NCBI GenBank assembly: GCA_016189845.1
Contig: JACPRT010000057.1
Span: 1 to 19,779, forward strand
DNA from: Chloroflexota bacterium
GTDB taxonomy: Bacteria; Chloroflexota; Dehalococcoidia; Lucifugimonadales; Lucifugimonadaceae
Length of the DNA stretch: 19,779 bases
Direction: 5' to 3'
In this document: in pieces, positions 9,029-16,507 of the stretch
How the letters are laid out: each line of letters opens with the position of its first letter
Numbering within the stretch: the first letter of the stretch is position 1
Position numbers and translations under genes: made by a program
The notes under the pieces: model-generated
What the model was told of the DNA's origin: nothing
Seen by the model: only the letters and a program-made list of their open reading frames with translations
The model's database searches: none

Positions 9029-12000
9029 CAGACGGTCACCCCCGCGCTGACCGGCGAGCCGCCGGCGAGGGCATTCCTCGCCGTGCCCAGCATCTGGTCG
9101 AAGGCGGTCTCGGTACGCCGAAGGCCGTCCAGGAAGGACGCCTCCAGTTCGTCGAGCTTGTCGACGACCGGGGACAGCACCACGCGGAAGTCCACTTCGG
9201 CCAGTGCGTCCTCGACGGCCTGCCATGCGTCGAGCAGCGGCTGCCGCAGGCGCTCCCGGAGCGAGATGGAGTCGAGGATCCCCTGCACACGCTCCAGAAT
9301 GGCCGTCAGGCCCGCCAGCACCTCGGACGGGCGCATCCCCTCCACCACGGAGACCACCTCGGCGTGGATCGCGTCCAGTTCCTGGAACAGTCTGGCCGGG
9401 TCGAGGGCGTTCACCACCGCCCGCACGTCCTCGACGGCCGCATCGATGTCCGCCGCGAGGAAGTCCACGCGCAGGACCGTCACGATCTCCTTCACTCCTT
9501 CGACAGCCGCCTTGATGCGCTCGAGCGCCTCGTCGATGTCCAGGGCGTCGACCTTCGCCAGTACCGCGTCATAGGTAGCGTCCAGCTCGGCGCCGATGTC
9601 CTGGGGGCGTATGGGGATGAGCTTTTGTTTGATGGCCCCGAAGCGCTCGTCCAGCTCCTGGAGGAAGCGGGTCGGGTCCGCCAGACGCATGACCCGCTTG
9701 AAGGTCTCCACGTCCAGGAGCTGCCGGGCGTAAGGGGGCAGCATGTCCAGCAGGCGCTCGCGGACCTGCTCGTAGGGCCCGGTCAGGGTGGATAGCTGGA
9801 TGTTCGACTTCAGCCCTTCCAGCGCGGCAATCAACTCTTTGTAGGTCTCGACCATATCGCCGAGCTGATCTTCGGGGTCGATGAGGACCGCGACTCCCAG
9901 CTTCCGTTCGTCCCCGCCGGCCTCTGTCGCCACGCGGAGGTCGTAATACGCCCCCTTGAGCTGGGTGTAGCGGCTCGGGACATCGGCTGCCTTCAGCGGG
10001 GCCAGGACGGCATCGATCTGGTCGTGCACGAGCCGGATCAGCGCCTCCGGGTTCAGCTGGTCGAGCAGCCGCAGGGGGGCCTGGAAGGCCTCGTTGAGGG
10101 CGGCTACGACTGCCTGCTGCACGTTCTCCAGGGCGCTGAGCAGCGGCGCTGCCAGCTCTACCACGGGCTGGAACACGATCGACGGCTTGAACCGGTCGAG
10201 TTCGGCTTCCAGCCGCGCGAATTCCTCCGCCAGAGGTTCCAGCACCTCCGACGGCCGAATCTGGGCGAGGCGGTCCTTCAGGCGCTGCAGTTCGGCCAGC
10301 AGGTCGTCGGCCCACCCCGTGACATCGAGGGCCTTAACACGGTCCTTGATCGCGTCCAGCCCCCTGGTGAGGGGAGCAATGATCTCGGCGCCGCTGACAT
10401 CGCCGATGCTGGCAGTCGCCTCCCGGAAGGCCTCGGACACGGGCTGGAGCAGGGTCGAGGGCTTCAGGCCGTCCAGCGGCCGCACGAGGTATCTGTCGTA
10501 GGCTGCGTCGAGCGGCTCCAGGAGCCCTGCGACATTGAGGGCACCCACGGCGTCGTTGATCGCGTCGAAGGCCGCGAGCAGCGCGTTCAGCAGCTGCTCG
10601 GGTGACAGCTCCTTCAGCAGGGCAAGGGCTTCCTCGTAGCGCCGCTGGAGTTCGTCGATGGCCCGGCGCGGCACGTCCTTGACCGCCTGGAACTGTTCCT
10701 TGAGAGGCGTGCTGATCGTAGCGGTGAAGTCGATGGCCAGGATGACATCGAGCGCCGCCGCGAGCGCCTGACGGAGGAGATCGTTGAGCGAGTCCGCGTC
10801 GATATCGCGTAGCTTTGCGGTATTCTCCTCGATCTCCGCTACCACCGGGTCCACGACGAAGTCGAAGTCGATGGGGATCAGGGCGTCGAGGACCTCCTGT
10901 ACCTTTTTGCGCAGGTCCTCCATCAGCGTGGGGATGTCGAGGCCTTCCAGGAAGGAGTTGAACTCCTCGACACCCGCGACCGCGTCCGTGACCGCCTGGT
11001 CGACCGCAGCCTCTACCGGGTCGAGCATGTCGCGCAGCTGGCCGAGGAATCCGTCAATGGCCGTCCTTACGTCTTCGAGGGCGCCGGCCACGCTCGGGGC
11101 TGCAGGGTCGTCGGGGTCGCCGGCGATGGCCAGCCTTGCGGCGGCGAGGGTCCGTCGCAGGTCCTGCTCCACGTGGAACCGGAAGCTCCCGTCGGGCTCG
11201 AAGGTCCCGATGCTCCCCGCCAGCTCGCGGTACCTGTCCCGCAGGCCATCGAAGAACGCCTGGACCTGGGCCAGCAGGTCATTGATGCCCTGCTGGAGGT
11301 CTCGAACGACCCCCTCCAGGATGGCGACCTGTCCCCCGATGGCGTCGCCTATGGAAGGGATGTCGACCCCGTCGATCTTCTCTCGCAGTCCTTCGAAGAA
11401 GCCCAGGACCTCGGTCCTTACGAAAGAGAGGTCTATCGCCTCGATCGCTTCGTCGATCCGGTCAAACAGCTCCTGGAACGGGTCGTCGATCTTCTGCACG
11501 TCCTGGACGTTGACGGCGAGCGCCCGGTCGATCGCCTCGCGGAGCATCGCCTCGAGTGCGCCAGGCTGGAACACCGGGGCGTTTACGATGCGCCGGAGAG
11601 AGCGCAGGACCGGACGCAGGTCGTTCTTGAACGACTGCATCGCCTCGCCGGCGGCGACGACCTGGTCGCGGAACTGAGGGAATGCCGCGCCCGCCTGTGC
11701 CTCTGCCTGTGAGTAGGCCGAAGCGAGGGGCGCCAGCTTCGAGGAGAACGCCCCGATGGTCTCAGGCGGTAACAGGCGGCCGGGTGCCTCCTGGATGGCG
11801 TCGACGATCCGGCTGACTTCGCGAAAACCGAACACGTCCAGGACGCCGTCGAGGCGCCGCTGGACCACCTGCAATGCGAACGCGGCCGGGTCCGGCTGGT
11901 TCCGGGCCTCTTCGATGAGGGGCATCACCCGCCGGTGGAGTTCCTGCGTCGTCTGGACCCATGCCCGGATGCGCTCGGCCTCCGGCCCCTCGAGACTTGC

Positions 12001-12459
12001 GAGCACATGGACGATCTGGTCGAGCAGCGAGCTGGCGAGCGCGGTGGGGTCCCGCGGGACGCCCTCCGCCAATCCCTGGACGCTGGCAAGCGCCCCTTGA
12101 AGGCGGTCGACAACGTCGGCGGACAACAGGGTATCGACCCGTGCCAGACGATCGCCGAAAGCGCTTAGCACCTCCGTGGGGACCAGCGCGGCCGGGCCAG
12201 ATTGGAGTGTCGAGAAGACGTCGGTGAGACGGGCGACCGCTGGCGCGGGGTCATATGCGAATACCCTGGCGATCTGACCCTCGAACTGGACCGTGAATCC
12301 GCCGACGCGGGCAGCCGGCGTATCCGCCAGAAGGCCGGCCGCTCCCGCCAGCCCGCTGCCGCCCGCGCCACCCTCCGGCGGATCGCCCAGCAGTGCCGTC
12401 ACGCCGGCCAGCGCCGTCCGAAGCGTCTCGATGCGTTCCTGCAGTGTGCCTACCGGCAT
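9028..12459 (-). CDS. 1143-aa all-helical protein, candidate tape measure (tail ruler)
   Basis: ATG at 12459 follows a GAGGGGAC ribosome site that overlaps the upstream TGA. The predicted protein is almost entirely amphipathic helix, with very few Cys or Trp. Weak recurring phrases of the type RPSEVLEPLAEEF, KPSTLLQPVSEAF, KPSIVFQPVVELA, RPSEVLAGLTAI are spaced through it, giving an apolipoprotein-like degenerate repeat pattern. In contractile and siphophage tails, a long helical protein encoded after tube and chaperone genes is usually the tape measure. Tape measures span about 0.15 nm per residue, so this one would specify a tail near 170 nm if it plays that role. No zinc peptidase, lysozyme or transmembrane segment is evident, and I found no family signature, so the role rests on composition and position. 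Confidence 0.6.
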   Translation of the reverse strand: MPVGTLQERIETLRTALAGVTALLGDPPEGGAGGSGLAGAAGLLADTPAARVGGFTVQFEGQIARVFAYDPAPAVARLTDVFSTLQSGPAALVPTEVLSAFGDRLARVDTLLSADVVDRLQGALASVQGLAEGVPRDPTALASSLLDQIVHVLASLEGPEAERIRAWVQTTQELHRRVMPLIEEARNQPDPAAFALQVVQRRLDGVLDVFGFREVSRIVDAIQEAPGRLLPPETIGAFSSKLAPLASAYSQAEAQAGAAFPQFRDQVVAAGEAMQSFKNDLRPVLRSLRRIVNAPVFQPGALEAMLREAIDRALAVNVQDVQKIDDPFQELFDRIDEAIEAIDLSFVRTEVLGFFEGLREKIDGVDIPSIGDAIGGQVAILEGVVRDLQQGINDLLAQVQAFFDGLRDRYRELAGSIGTFEPDGSFRFHVEQDLRRTLAAARLAIAGDPDDPAAPSVAGALEDVRTAIDGFLGQLRDMLDPVEAAVDQAVTDAVAGVEEFNSFLEGLDIPTLMEDLRKKVQEVLDALIPIDFDFVVDPVVAEIEENTAKLRDIDADSLNDLLRQALAAALDVILAIDFTATISTPLKEQFQAVKDVPRRAIDELQRRYEEALALLKELSPEQLLNALLAAFDAINDAVGALNVAGLLEPLDAAYDRYLVRPLDGLKPSTLLQPVSEAFREATASIGDVSGAEIIAPLTRGLDAIKDRVKALDVTGWADDLLAELQRLKDRLAQIRPSEVLEPLAEEFARLEAELDRFKPSIVFQPVVELAAPLLSALENVQQAVVAALNEAFQAPLRLLDQLNPEALIRLVHDQIDAVLAPLKAADVPSRYTQLKGAYYDLRVATEAGGDERKLGVAVLIDPEDQLGDMVETYKELIAALEGLKSNIQLSTLTGPYEQVRERLLDMLPPYARQLLDVETFKRVMRLADPTRFLQELDERFGAIKQKLIPIRPQDIGAELDATYDAVLAKVDALDIDEALERIKAAVEGVKEIVTVLRVDFLAADIDAAVEDVRAVVNALDPARLFQELDAIHAEVVSVVEGMRPSEVLAGLTAILERVQGILDSISLRERLRQPLLDAWQAVEDALAEVDFRVVLSPVVDKLDELEASFLDGLRRTETAFDQMLGTARNALAGGSPVSAGVTV

Positions 12460-12468
12460 ACTGTCCCC

Positions 12469-13065
12469 TCAGTCGCTGCCGCCAAAGATCTCCCGCAGGG
12501 GGCCCAGCGCGTCGTCAAGGCCGCCCGAGGCAGCGGTGACACCGTCGAGAGCGGAGGTAAGCGGCCGGGTGGGGTCGCCCAGGTCGGGCACGCTGCCAAG
12601 GCCATCGATCAGGTCCAGCGCGCCCGTCACTGTGTCAAGGAGCCCGGCCGCCTGGTCCAGGAATCCGGTATCCAGTCCGCCTAAGGCGGGCGGCGGAGGC
12701 GGAGGCGGGCTTTCCCGAAGCACGACGAGGTAATTCATCTCGTCTGGCCGCTCAGCGCTCTCCCGCAGGTCCAGCTCCTCGATGATCACGTACTGGACTT
12801 CCGTAGCGGTGAGGATGTCAGCGACGAATGTGACGGGCTCACCAGCCTGGAACTTTTGCCTCAGACTCTCGAGGAACTCGTCTCGAAGATCGTCGGTGTA
12901 CACGCTGCCGGAGACGACGATCCGGGTCGGCCGGGTGTTCAGATCCTGGAAGAGGCTCCCCACGCGGCCGGGCACTGGCAGCTCAACGAAGTGCCGGCTT
13001 TCGATGGCCTGCATCGACTCGATGCGCGGGATCTCCCAATCGCCGAGCATGGGCTTGTTTCTCAC
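12469..13065 (-). CDS. 198-aa tail protein with Mu gp43 / DNA-circularisation-like N-terminal domain
   Basis: The start is GTG at 13065, which overlaps the previous TGA by four bases (GTGA). An alternative ATG at codon 6 lies just before LGDWEIPRIESM. Residues about 6-118 read like the N-terminal domain of phage Mu gp43-type and LysM-containing tail proteins. They contain an opening ELPR-like element (WEIPRIESM), SRHFVELPVPGRVGSLFQDL, then RIVVSGSVYTDD, a helix ESLRQKFQAGEPVTFVADI, and a strand pair EVQYVIIEELDLRE...YLVVLRES. These proteins join tail tube and baseplate. Seven prolines in a row follow, then a hydrophobic, Gly/Asp-rich helical tail (residues about 130-198) where related proteins often carry a LysM domain. 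No LysM is seen here. Family placement is from recalled motifs and was not searched. Confidence 0.65.
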   Translation of the reverse strand: MRNKPMLGDWEIPRIESMQAIESRHFVELPVPGRVGSLFQDLNTRPTRIVVSGSVYTDDLRDEFLESLRQKFQAGEPVTFVADILTATEVQYVIIEELDLRESAERPDEMNYLVVLRESPPPPPPPALGGLDTGFLDQAAGLLDTVTGALDLIDGLGSVPDLGDPTRPLTSALDGVTAASGGLDDALGPLREIFGGSD

Positions 13066-14294
13066 GACAGATCGACCCCGTTCCTGCGCGCCTGCTCCAC
13101 CAGGGCATCGGTGACGAGAGATACGACGACGTCGGTGTCCGTGGTGCCATACGGAGCACTCTCAGACCCATCCGCTGGCATGAGGAACCCGCCTACCGCG
13201 CGTTCTCCGGTCCGCGCTTCCGGCGCCTGCCGCTCCCGGTGCGGGCGCCCCTCGCTCGGACCGCCCCCGGCGCCACCCGCCTGGTCAACCGTGTTGAGGA
13301 GCACTTCGCCCGCGAATCCTCGCCCTGGTTCCGAGTGCTCCGGCAACGGCCACACCGGCATGACTGGCTTCGACAACAGATCGGTGGCGAGGGCGTCCAC
13401 CAACGACATTCCATCCCGGATTTCGGCCGGAGCGCCTCCGGAAGCGGTCACGACGCGCTCCCGCGCGGGGCGCGGCGGGGCTGCCAGACCCTCGTTGTGG
13501 TCCCTGTGGGGTGACTGCTCTCGAACCGGTGCCGACCCCCCCTCCCCTGATGCGCTTCTTTCCGCGTCGCTGCGGGCAAGCCGGGCCGAGGACGCATCGG
13601 ACACGGCCCCTCTCGGCCCACCTGATTCCGGTCCCGGTGTTTCGTGCAGAAGGTGGTCCACCAGGCGGTTGAAATAGGAGATGGAAAGGCCAATCTCTTC
13701 GCGCCCGCCGGTCTGCCCCGCTTCCTCGTTGGCCCTGACGCGGTCGATCTCCCCGACTCCCTCCACTCCTGTCTCGCCGCGTGCGCGGGGCGCGCGCGCC
13801 CGCTCTTCCGACGTCGCGGACAGCGACGATCTCGTACGCAAGGTTTCCGGACGCTGTTCGTCCGAACGGGCACTGGCTCCCGGCCGGAGCGAGAAGACGG
13901 GGACTGGCGTGACGTCCACACGCCGGTCCGGTCGCCCTGGCGCTGCCAACGCCACCCTGGCGGTCTCCGTTCTCGCCGAGACCGCTCGTGTCTCCAGGGG
14001 TAATCGGGAGCGGCCAGCCGGTTGCGCCGTTCCCGCGAGGCGCGGGCGTAGCCTGCGGGTCGCCTCGGCCTGCTGTGCCGTCCCGGTATCCACAAGAGAC
14101 AGGTCCGCACGTTCCAGACCACCGAAAACCGAGACGTCCACCAGCGGAAGCTCGATCACCAACCCGAATAGACCTTCAGCGCGCAACACCGGACGGAAGA
14201 GGGCCAGCACAGGGTCCTCAAACGCACGTTCAAGGTCCCGGAACGCCCACACCGCGACCCGCCAGACCTCGGGCTGGCCGTCCTTCTGCGCCAT
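13062..14294 (-). CDS. 410-aa unrecognised tail-operon protein with long disordered middle
   Basis: The preferred start is ATG at 14294, overlapping the TGA of the upstream gene by one base, as elsewhere in this operon. A GTG one codon upstream would add a residue. Residues 1 to about 65 look folded (VWRVAVWAFRDLERAFEDPV, then GLFGLVIELPLVDVSVFG). The last 25 residues form a probable helix (DVVVSLVTDALVEQARRNG). The 300 residues between are rich in Arg, Ala, Glu, Ser, Gly and Pro without hydrophobic periodicity, so they are probably disordered. No family is recognised. Its place between the chaperone-like gene and the gp43-like gene suggests a tail assembly or tube-end factor. Its start and stop both overlap neighbours, which supports it as a real gene despite its low complexity. 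Confidence 0.6.
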   Translation of the reverse strand: MAQKDGQPEVWRVAVWAFRDLERAFEDPVLALFRPVLRAEGLFGLVIELPLVDVSVFGGLERADLSLVDTGTAQQAEATRRLRPRLAGTAQPAGRSRLPLETRAVSARTETARVALAAPGRPDRRVDVTPVPVFSLRPGASARSDEQRPETLRTRSSLSATSEERARAPRARGETGVEGVGEIDRVRANEEAGQTGGREEIGLSISYFNRLVDHLLHETPGPESGGPRGAVSDASSARLARSDAERSASGEGGSAPVREQSPHRDHNEGLAAPPRPARERVVTASGGAPAEIRDGMSLVDALATDLLSKPVMPVWPLPEHSEPGRGFAGEVLLNTVDQAGGAGGGPSEGRPHRERQAPEARTGERAVGGFLMPADGSESAPYGTTDTDVVVSLVTDALVEQARRNGVDLS

Positions 14295-14770
14295 CACTGC
14301 CTCGACTTCCCCCGCAGCAGCTCGAGATGGAGCAGGACCTGGCCCAGCGTGAGCCCGTTCACTTGCTCCGGGGTCCAGCCGAATTCCCTGGCCAGTACGA
14401 AGGCCGCCTTGGCCAACGGCGCGTTCGCCGCCGAGGCGACCTGCTCAGCCGTCGCCGTCATCCCGCTGATTCGCGTGACCTCGTTCAGCAGAAACTGCAT
14501 GAGGCCGACATGCATTGCCGACACCTGGGCGACCGACATCTCCGGCTCACACAGCGCCTGCTGCACGATGAGGGTGGCGACAAGGCTGTCGCTTTCTTTG
14601 GCAGCGCGCGAAATGGTCTGCAGATCGGCCACCGTCAGTGGCCGCAGTCGGACCTTCCGGCCGGGTGCGTGCGCGATCTGGCCGTCCGCGCCGGGGCGCA
14701 GCACCTCTTCGGGAACCTCCACTTCGAACGCTAAGGTGCTTCCGGCAAGTAGCTCTTCTGCTGAGAGCAT
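14294..14770 (-). CDS. 158-aa helical protein in the tail-assembly-chaperone position
   Basis: ATG at 14770 lies two bases after the TAG of the tube gene. Residues 1-50 form a short beta-containing segment (FEVEVPEEVL, then GRKVRLRPLTVADLQTI). The rest is helical, including a segment VSAMHVGLMQFLLNEVTRISGM and a C-terminal helix VNGLTLGQVLLHLELLRG. The phrase LRPLTVADLQTI followed by helices is typical of small proteins encoded directly after the tube in phage tails, which act as assembly chaperones or tape-measure partners. No slippery sequence or frameshift extension was evident near its end; instead the next gene starts by a TGATG overlap. The assignment comes mainly from gene order and fold type. 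Confidence 0.6.
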   Translation of the reverse strand: MLSAEELLAGSTLAFEVEVPEEVLRPGADGQIAHAPGRKVRLRPLTVADLQTISRAAKESDSLVATLIVQQALCEPEMSVAQVSAMHVGLMQFLLNEVTRISGMTATAEQVASAANAPLAKAAFVLAREFGWTPEQVNGLTLGQVLLHLELLRGKSRQ

Positions 14771-14772
14771 GG

Positions 14773-15270
14773 CTAGGCCTCGTCCGCCGTCGTCAGGTAG
14801 AGGGCCTGGAAACCGATCGACTCAAGCAGGAAGTCGTCCTCGGGCAGGTTGTACGCCCAGCTATCGATCTTGACCTCGTGGAGGGTGATCGTGCTGCGCG
14901 CCCCGGGGACGGCAGAGTTCTCTACCAGCAGGGTGATGTTGAAGGTCGGATGAGTCCAGCTGGCGGCTGGCCTTGCGTCCGAGGCCGGACCCAGCAGCAA
15001 CCGGAGGAGCGCGCCGTTGACGTATGCCCTGCCGATCGTGCCCCTGACATTGACGTTTCCGCTTCGGAGTTCGGTCGCGTAGCGATGCCCGATCTCGTGA
15101 TAGGGCTTCACGTCCGACGTGACCTCGACGCGGACGTTCTGTACTCGCCCCACGGTAATCAGTTCGTATGCCGACAGCACCTCCTGCGCTGCCTCTCCCT
15201 CCGCGCTCTGCGGCGCCGAAAGGGTGAGTGAACCGTCCGCGCCGGTGAAGACTCTGGTGTTGATTGCCAT
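14773..15270 (-). CDS. Contractile tail inner tube protein (165 aa)
   Basis: ATG at 15270 is preceded by AGGAGGC, whose first bases overlap the sheath stop codon. The length suits T4 gp19 / Afp1-like tube subunits, which stack as hexameric rings inside the sheath. Sequence marks include an N-terminal strand FTGADGSLTLS, VQNVRVEVTSDVKPYHEIGHRYATELRSG (a loop and strand before the ring core), NVRGTIGRAYVNGALLRLLLG, a strand pair with TFNITLLVEN, and an ending TLHEVKIDSWAYNLPEDD. VKIDSWxxNxPEDDFLLESIGF is the usual C-terminal pattern of tail tube proteins. It follows the sheath gene directly, as in most contractile tail operons. No signal peptide or membrane segment is present. Confidence 0.85.
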   Translation of the reverse strand: MAINTRVFTGADGSLTLSAPQSAEGEAAQEVLSAYELITVGRVQNVRVEVTSDVKPYHEIGHRYATELRSGNVNVRGTIGRAYVNGALLRLLLGPASDARPAASWTHPTFNITLLVENSAVPGARSTITLHEVKIDSWAYNLPEDDFLLESIGFQALYLTTADEA

Positions 15271-15277
15271 GGCGAGT

Positions 15278-15284
15278 GCCTCCT
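15278..15284 (-). promoter_or_regulatory. Ribosome binding site of tube gene fused to sheath stop codon
   Basis: On the minus strand the sheath TAG runs straight into AGGAGGC (TAGGAGGC), 7 bases before the tube ATG. The overlap fixes the tube start and suggests sheath and tube translation are coupled. Confidence 0.75.
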
Positions 15285-16380
15285 ATTGGAGTACCAGGGT
15301 GACCGCAACGAAATCGATGCTGAATGTAGGCTGAACGACGGCGTTGACGACGGCCCGGCCGGCTATCTCGTCCTGGCGGGTGGCGGTGACCTGGACGGTG
15401 TACCCGGTGAGGGCTTCGTCCTGGACCATGGTGGTCAGGAAGCCATCGATGGCGCCCTGCAAAGCCGCGCGCACGCGCTGGTTGTTGAGGCGGCCGATAA
15501 ACGGGTTGCTGGCCTGGCGGATTCCTGCCTTGGCCAGGTCCACAATCCGGCGCGTCGTGATCTGCTGAAACGCGCCATCGTCCATGGTGATTCCACGGAC
15601 CACGCGCACGCCACGCCGCTCCTCCAGGACGCATACGCGCCCGCTGACCAACTGTCGAATCTCGCCGTAAGAGAACCGCTGTGACAGCCGTACGATGCCC
15701 GGCAGTACTTTGTTGGTGGGGCTGGACTGGGGCGACAAGGTGCTCAGCAGGCCCGCCATGGCCGCGGCCGCGTATGTGCCCCGCAGCGTGACATCCATTT
15801 GCTCAGCCGAGTCGAAAACCCGCACCCCGGGGGCGATCAGGATGATCCGGTCGTTTCCGACGACCTGGCCCGCGATGGCCTGGACCGTCACAGCGTCGGA
15901 CCCAACCAGCGCAATGATGTCTTTCCCGTTGTTCTCTGCAGTCTCGAGCACGGCGCCAAATACGGCCAGCGCGTCCGAGGTGGTCAGCTCCGGCGCCACG
16001 AGGATGTTCACGTCATCCTTCGCGAGCTCGTTGAAGGCGGCGATGTAGGCGTCGCGCCCGGCGCCCGGCGCGAGTGCGCGCGCGAAAACCGTGCGCGCTC
16101 CGTTCAGATAGGCGAGTTCCAGGCCACGGGAAAGGTTCAGGGTCCCTTCAGCGAATCGATCGTACCGTCCCAGCTGCTCGCGGCCTGCCTCGTACTCCGA
16201 CAGGATCAATGTGGAGTCATAGATATCAACGGGATCGCCATTCTCGTCCAGGCGGCGAGCAGTACCCACGATACCTATGTTGCCGGTGGGTACGCCACCG
16301 GGGGTTATTAGCCCCTCCGCGCGAACGCGCACAAATACGCCCGGGACGACGAATTCGGATACTGTGAATGTCTCTGCCAT
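15283..16380 (-). CDS. Contractile tail sheath protein (365 aa)
   Basis: The start is ATG at 16380 with a near-perfect AGGAGGT 8 bases upstream. The N-terminus (SEFVVPGVFVRVRAEG) is the standard sheath opening. It is followed by PTGNIGIVGTARRLDENGDPV, the L-x-S/E-Y region (STLILSEYEAGREQLG), and ARTVFARALAPGAG before a variable middle domain. Further on come PGIVRLSQRFSYGEIRQL, ARTVFARA-type strands, GVRVVRGITMDDGAFQQITTRRIVD and a C-terminal strand ending VVQPTFSIDFVAVTLVLQ, as in phage and Afp/Pvc sheaths. Sheath subunits polymerise around the tube and contract to drive it through a target membrane. Only one sheath gene is seen, whereas Afp-type systems often have several. At 365 aa it is a compact sheath, consistent with a short middle domain. 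Confidence 0.93.
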   Translation of the reverse strand: MAETFTVSEFVVPGVFVRVRAEGLITPGGVPTGNIGIVGTARRLDENGDPVDIYDSTLILSEYEAGREQLGRYDRFAEGTLNLSRGLELAYLNGARTVFARALAPGAGRDAYIAAFNELAKDDVNILVAPELTTSDALAVFGAVLETAENNGKDIIALVGSDAVTVQAIAGQVVGNDRIILIAPGVRVFDSAEQMDVTLRGTYAAAAMAGLLSTLSPQSSPTNKVLPGIVRLSQRFSYGEIRQLVSGRVCVLEERRGVRVVRGITMDDGAFQQITTRRIVDLAKAGIRQASNPFIGRLNNQRVRAALQGAIDGFLTTMVQDEALTGYTVQVTATRQDEIAGRAVVNAVVQPTFSIDFVAVTLVLQ

Positions 16381-16388
16381 ACAGCGGT

Positions 16389-16395
16389 ACCTCCT
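16389..16395 (-). promoter_or_regulatory. Strong ribosome binding site of the sheath gene
   Basis: AGGAGGT sits 8 bases before the sheath ATG. It is the best Shine-Dalgarno match in the cluster, as expected for the most abundant subunit. The 127 bases between the upstream stop and this ATG form the largest gap inside the operon. I found no convincing promoter or terminator in that gap. Confidence 0.7.
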
Positions 16396-16507
16396 GCTCC
16401 GTCCGGAACCTCAAGATGTTCGGCGGCACGTTAGGCCCGTGAGCTTTGCCCCCGGCGCTTCTCTATCCCAACGTCCCTGGCTATCGCCTCCTCCCCGAGC
16501 GCTCCTG

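Noticed and set aside
9029..9226. 66-residue upstream extension of the NHL-metalloprotease gene
   Set aside because: It overlaps the end of the 1143-aa gene and is Arg/Gly-rich shadow sequence. The TGATG overlap start at 9028 matches the operon's style.
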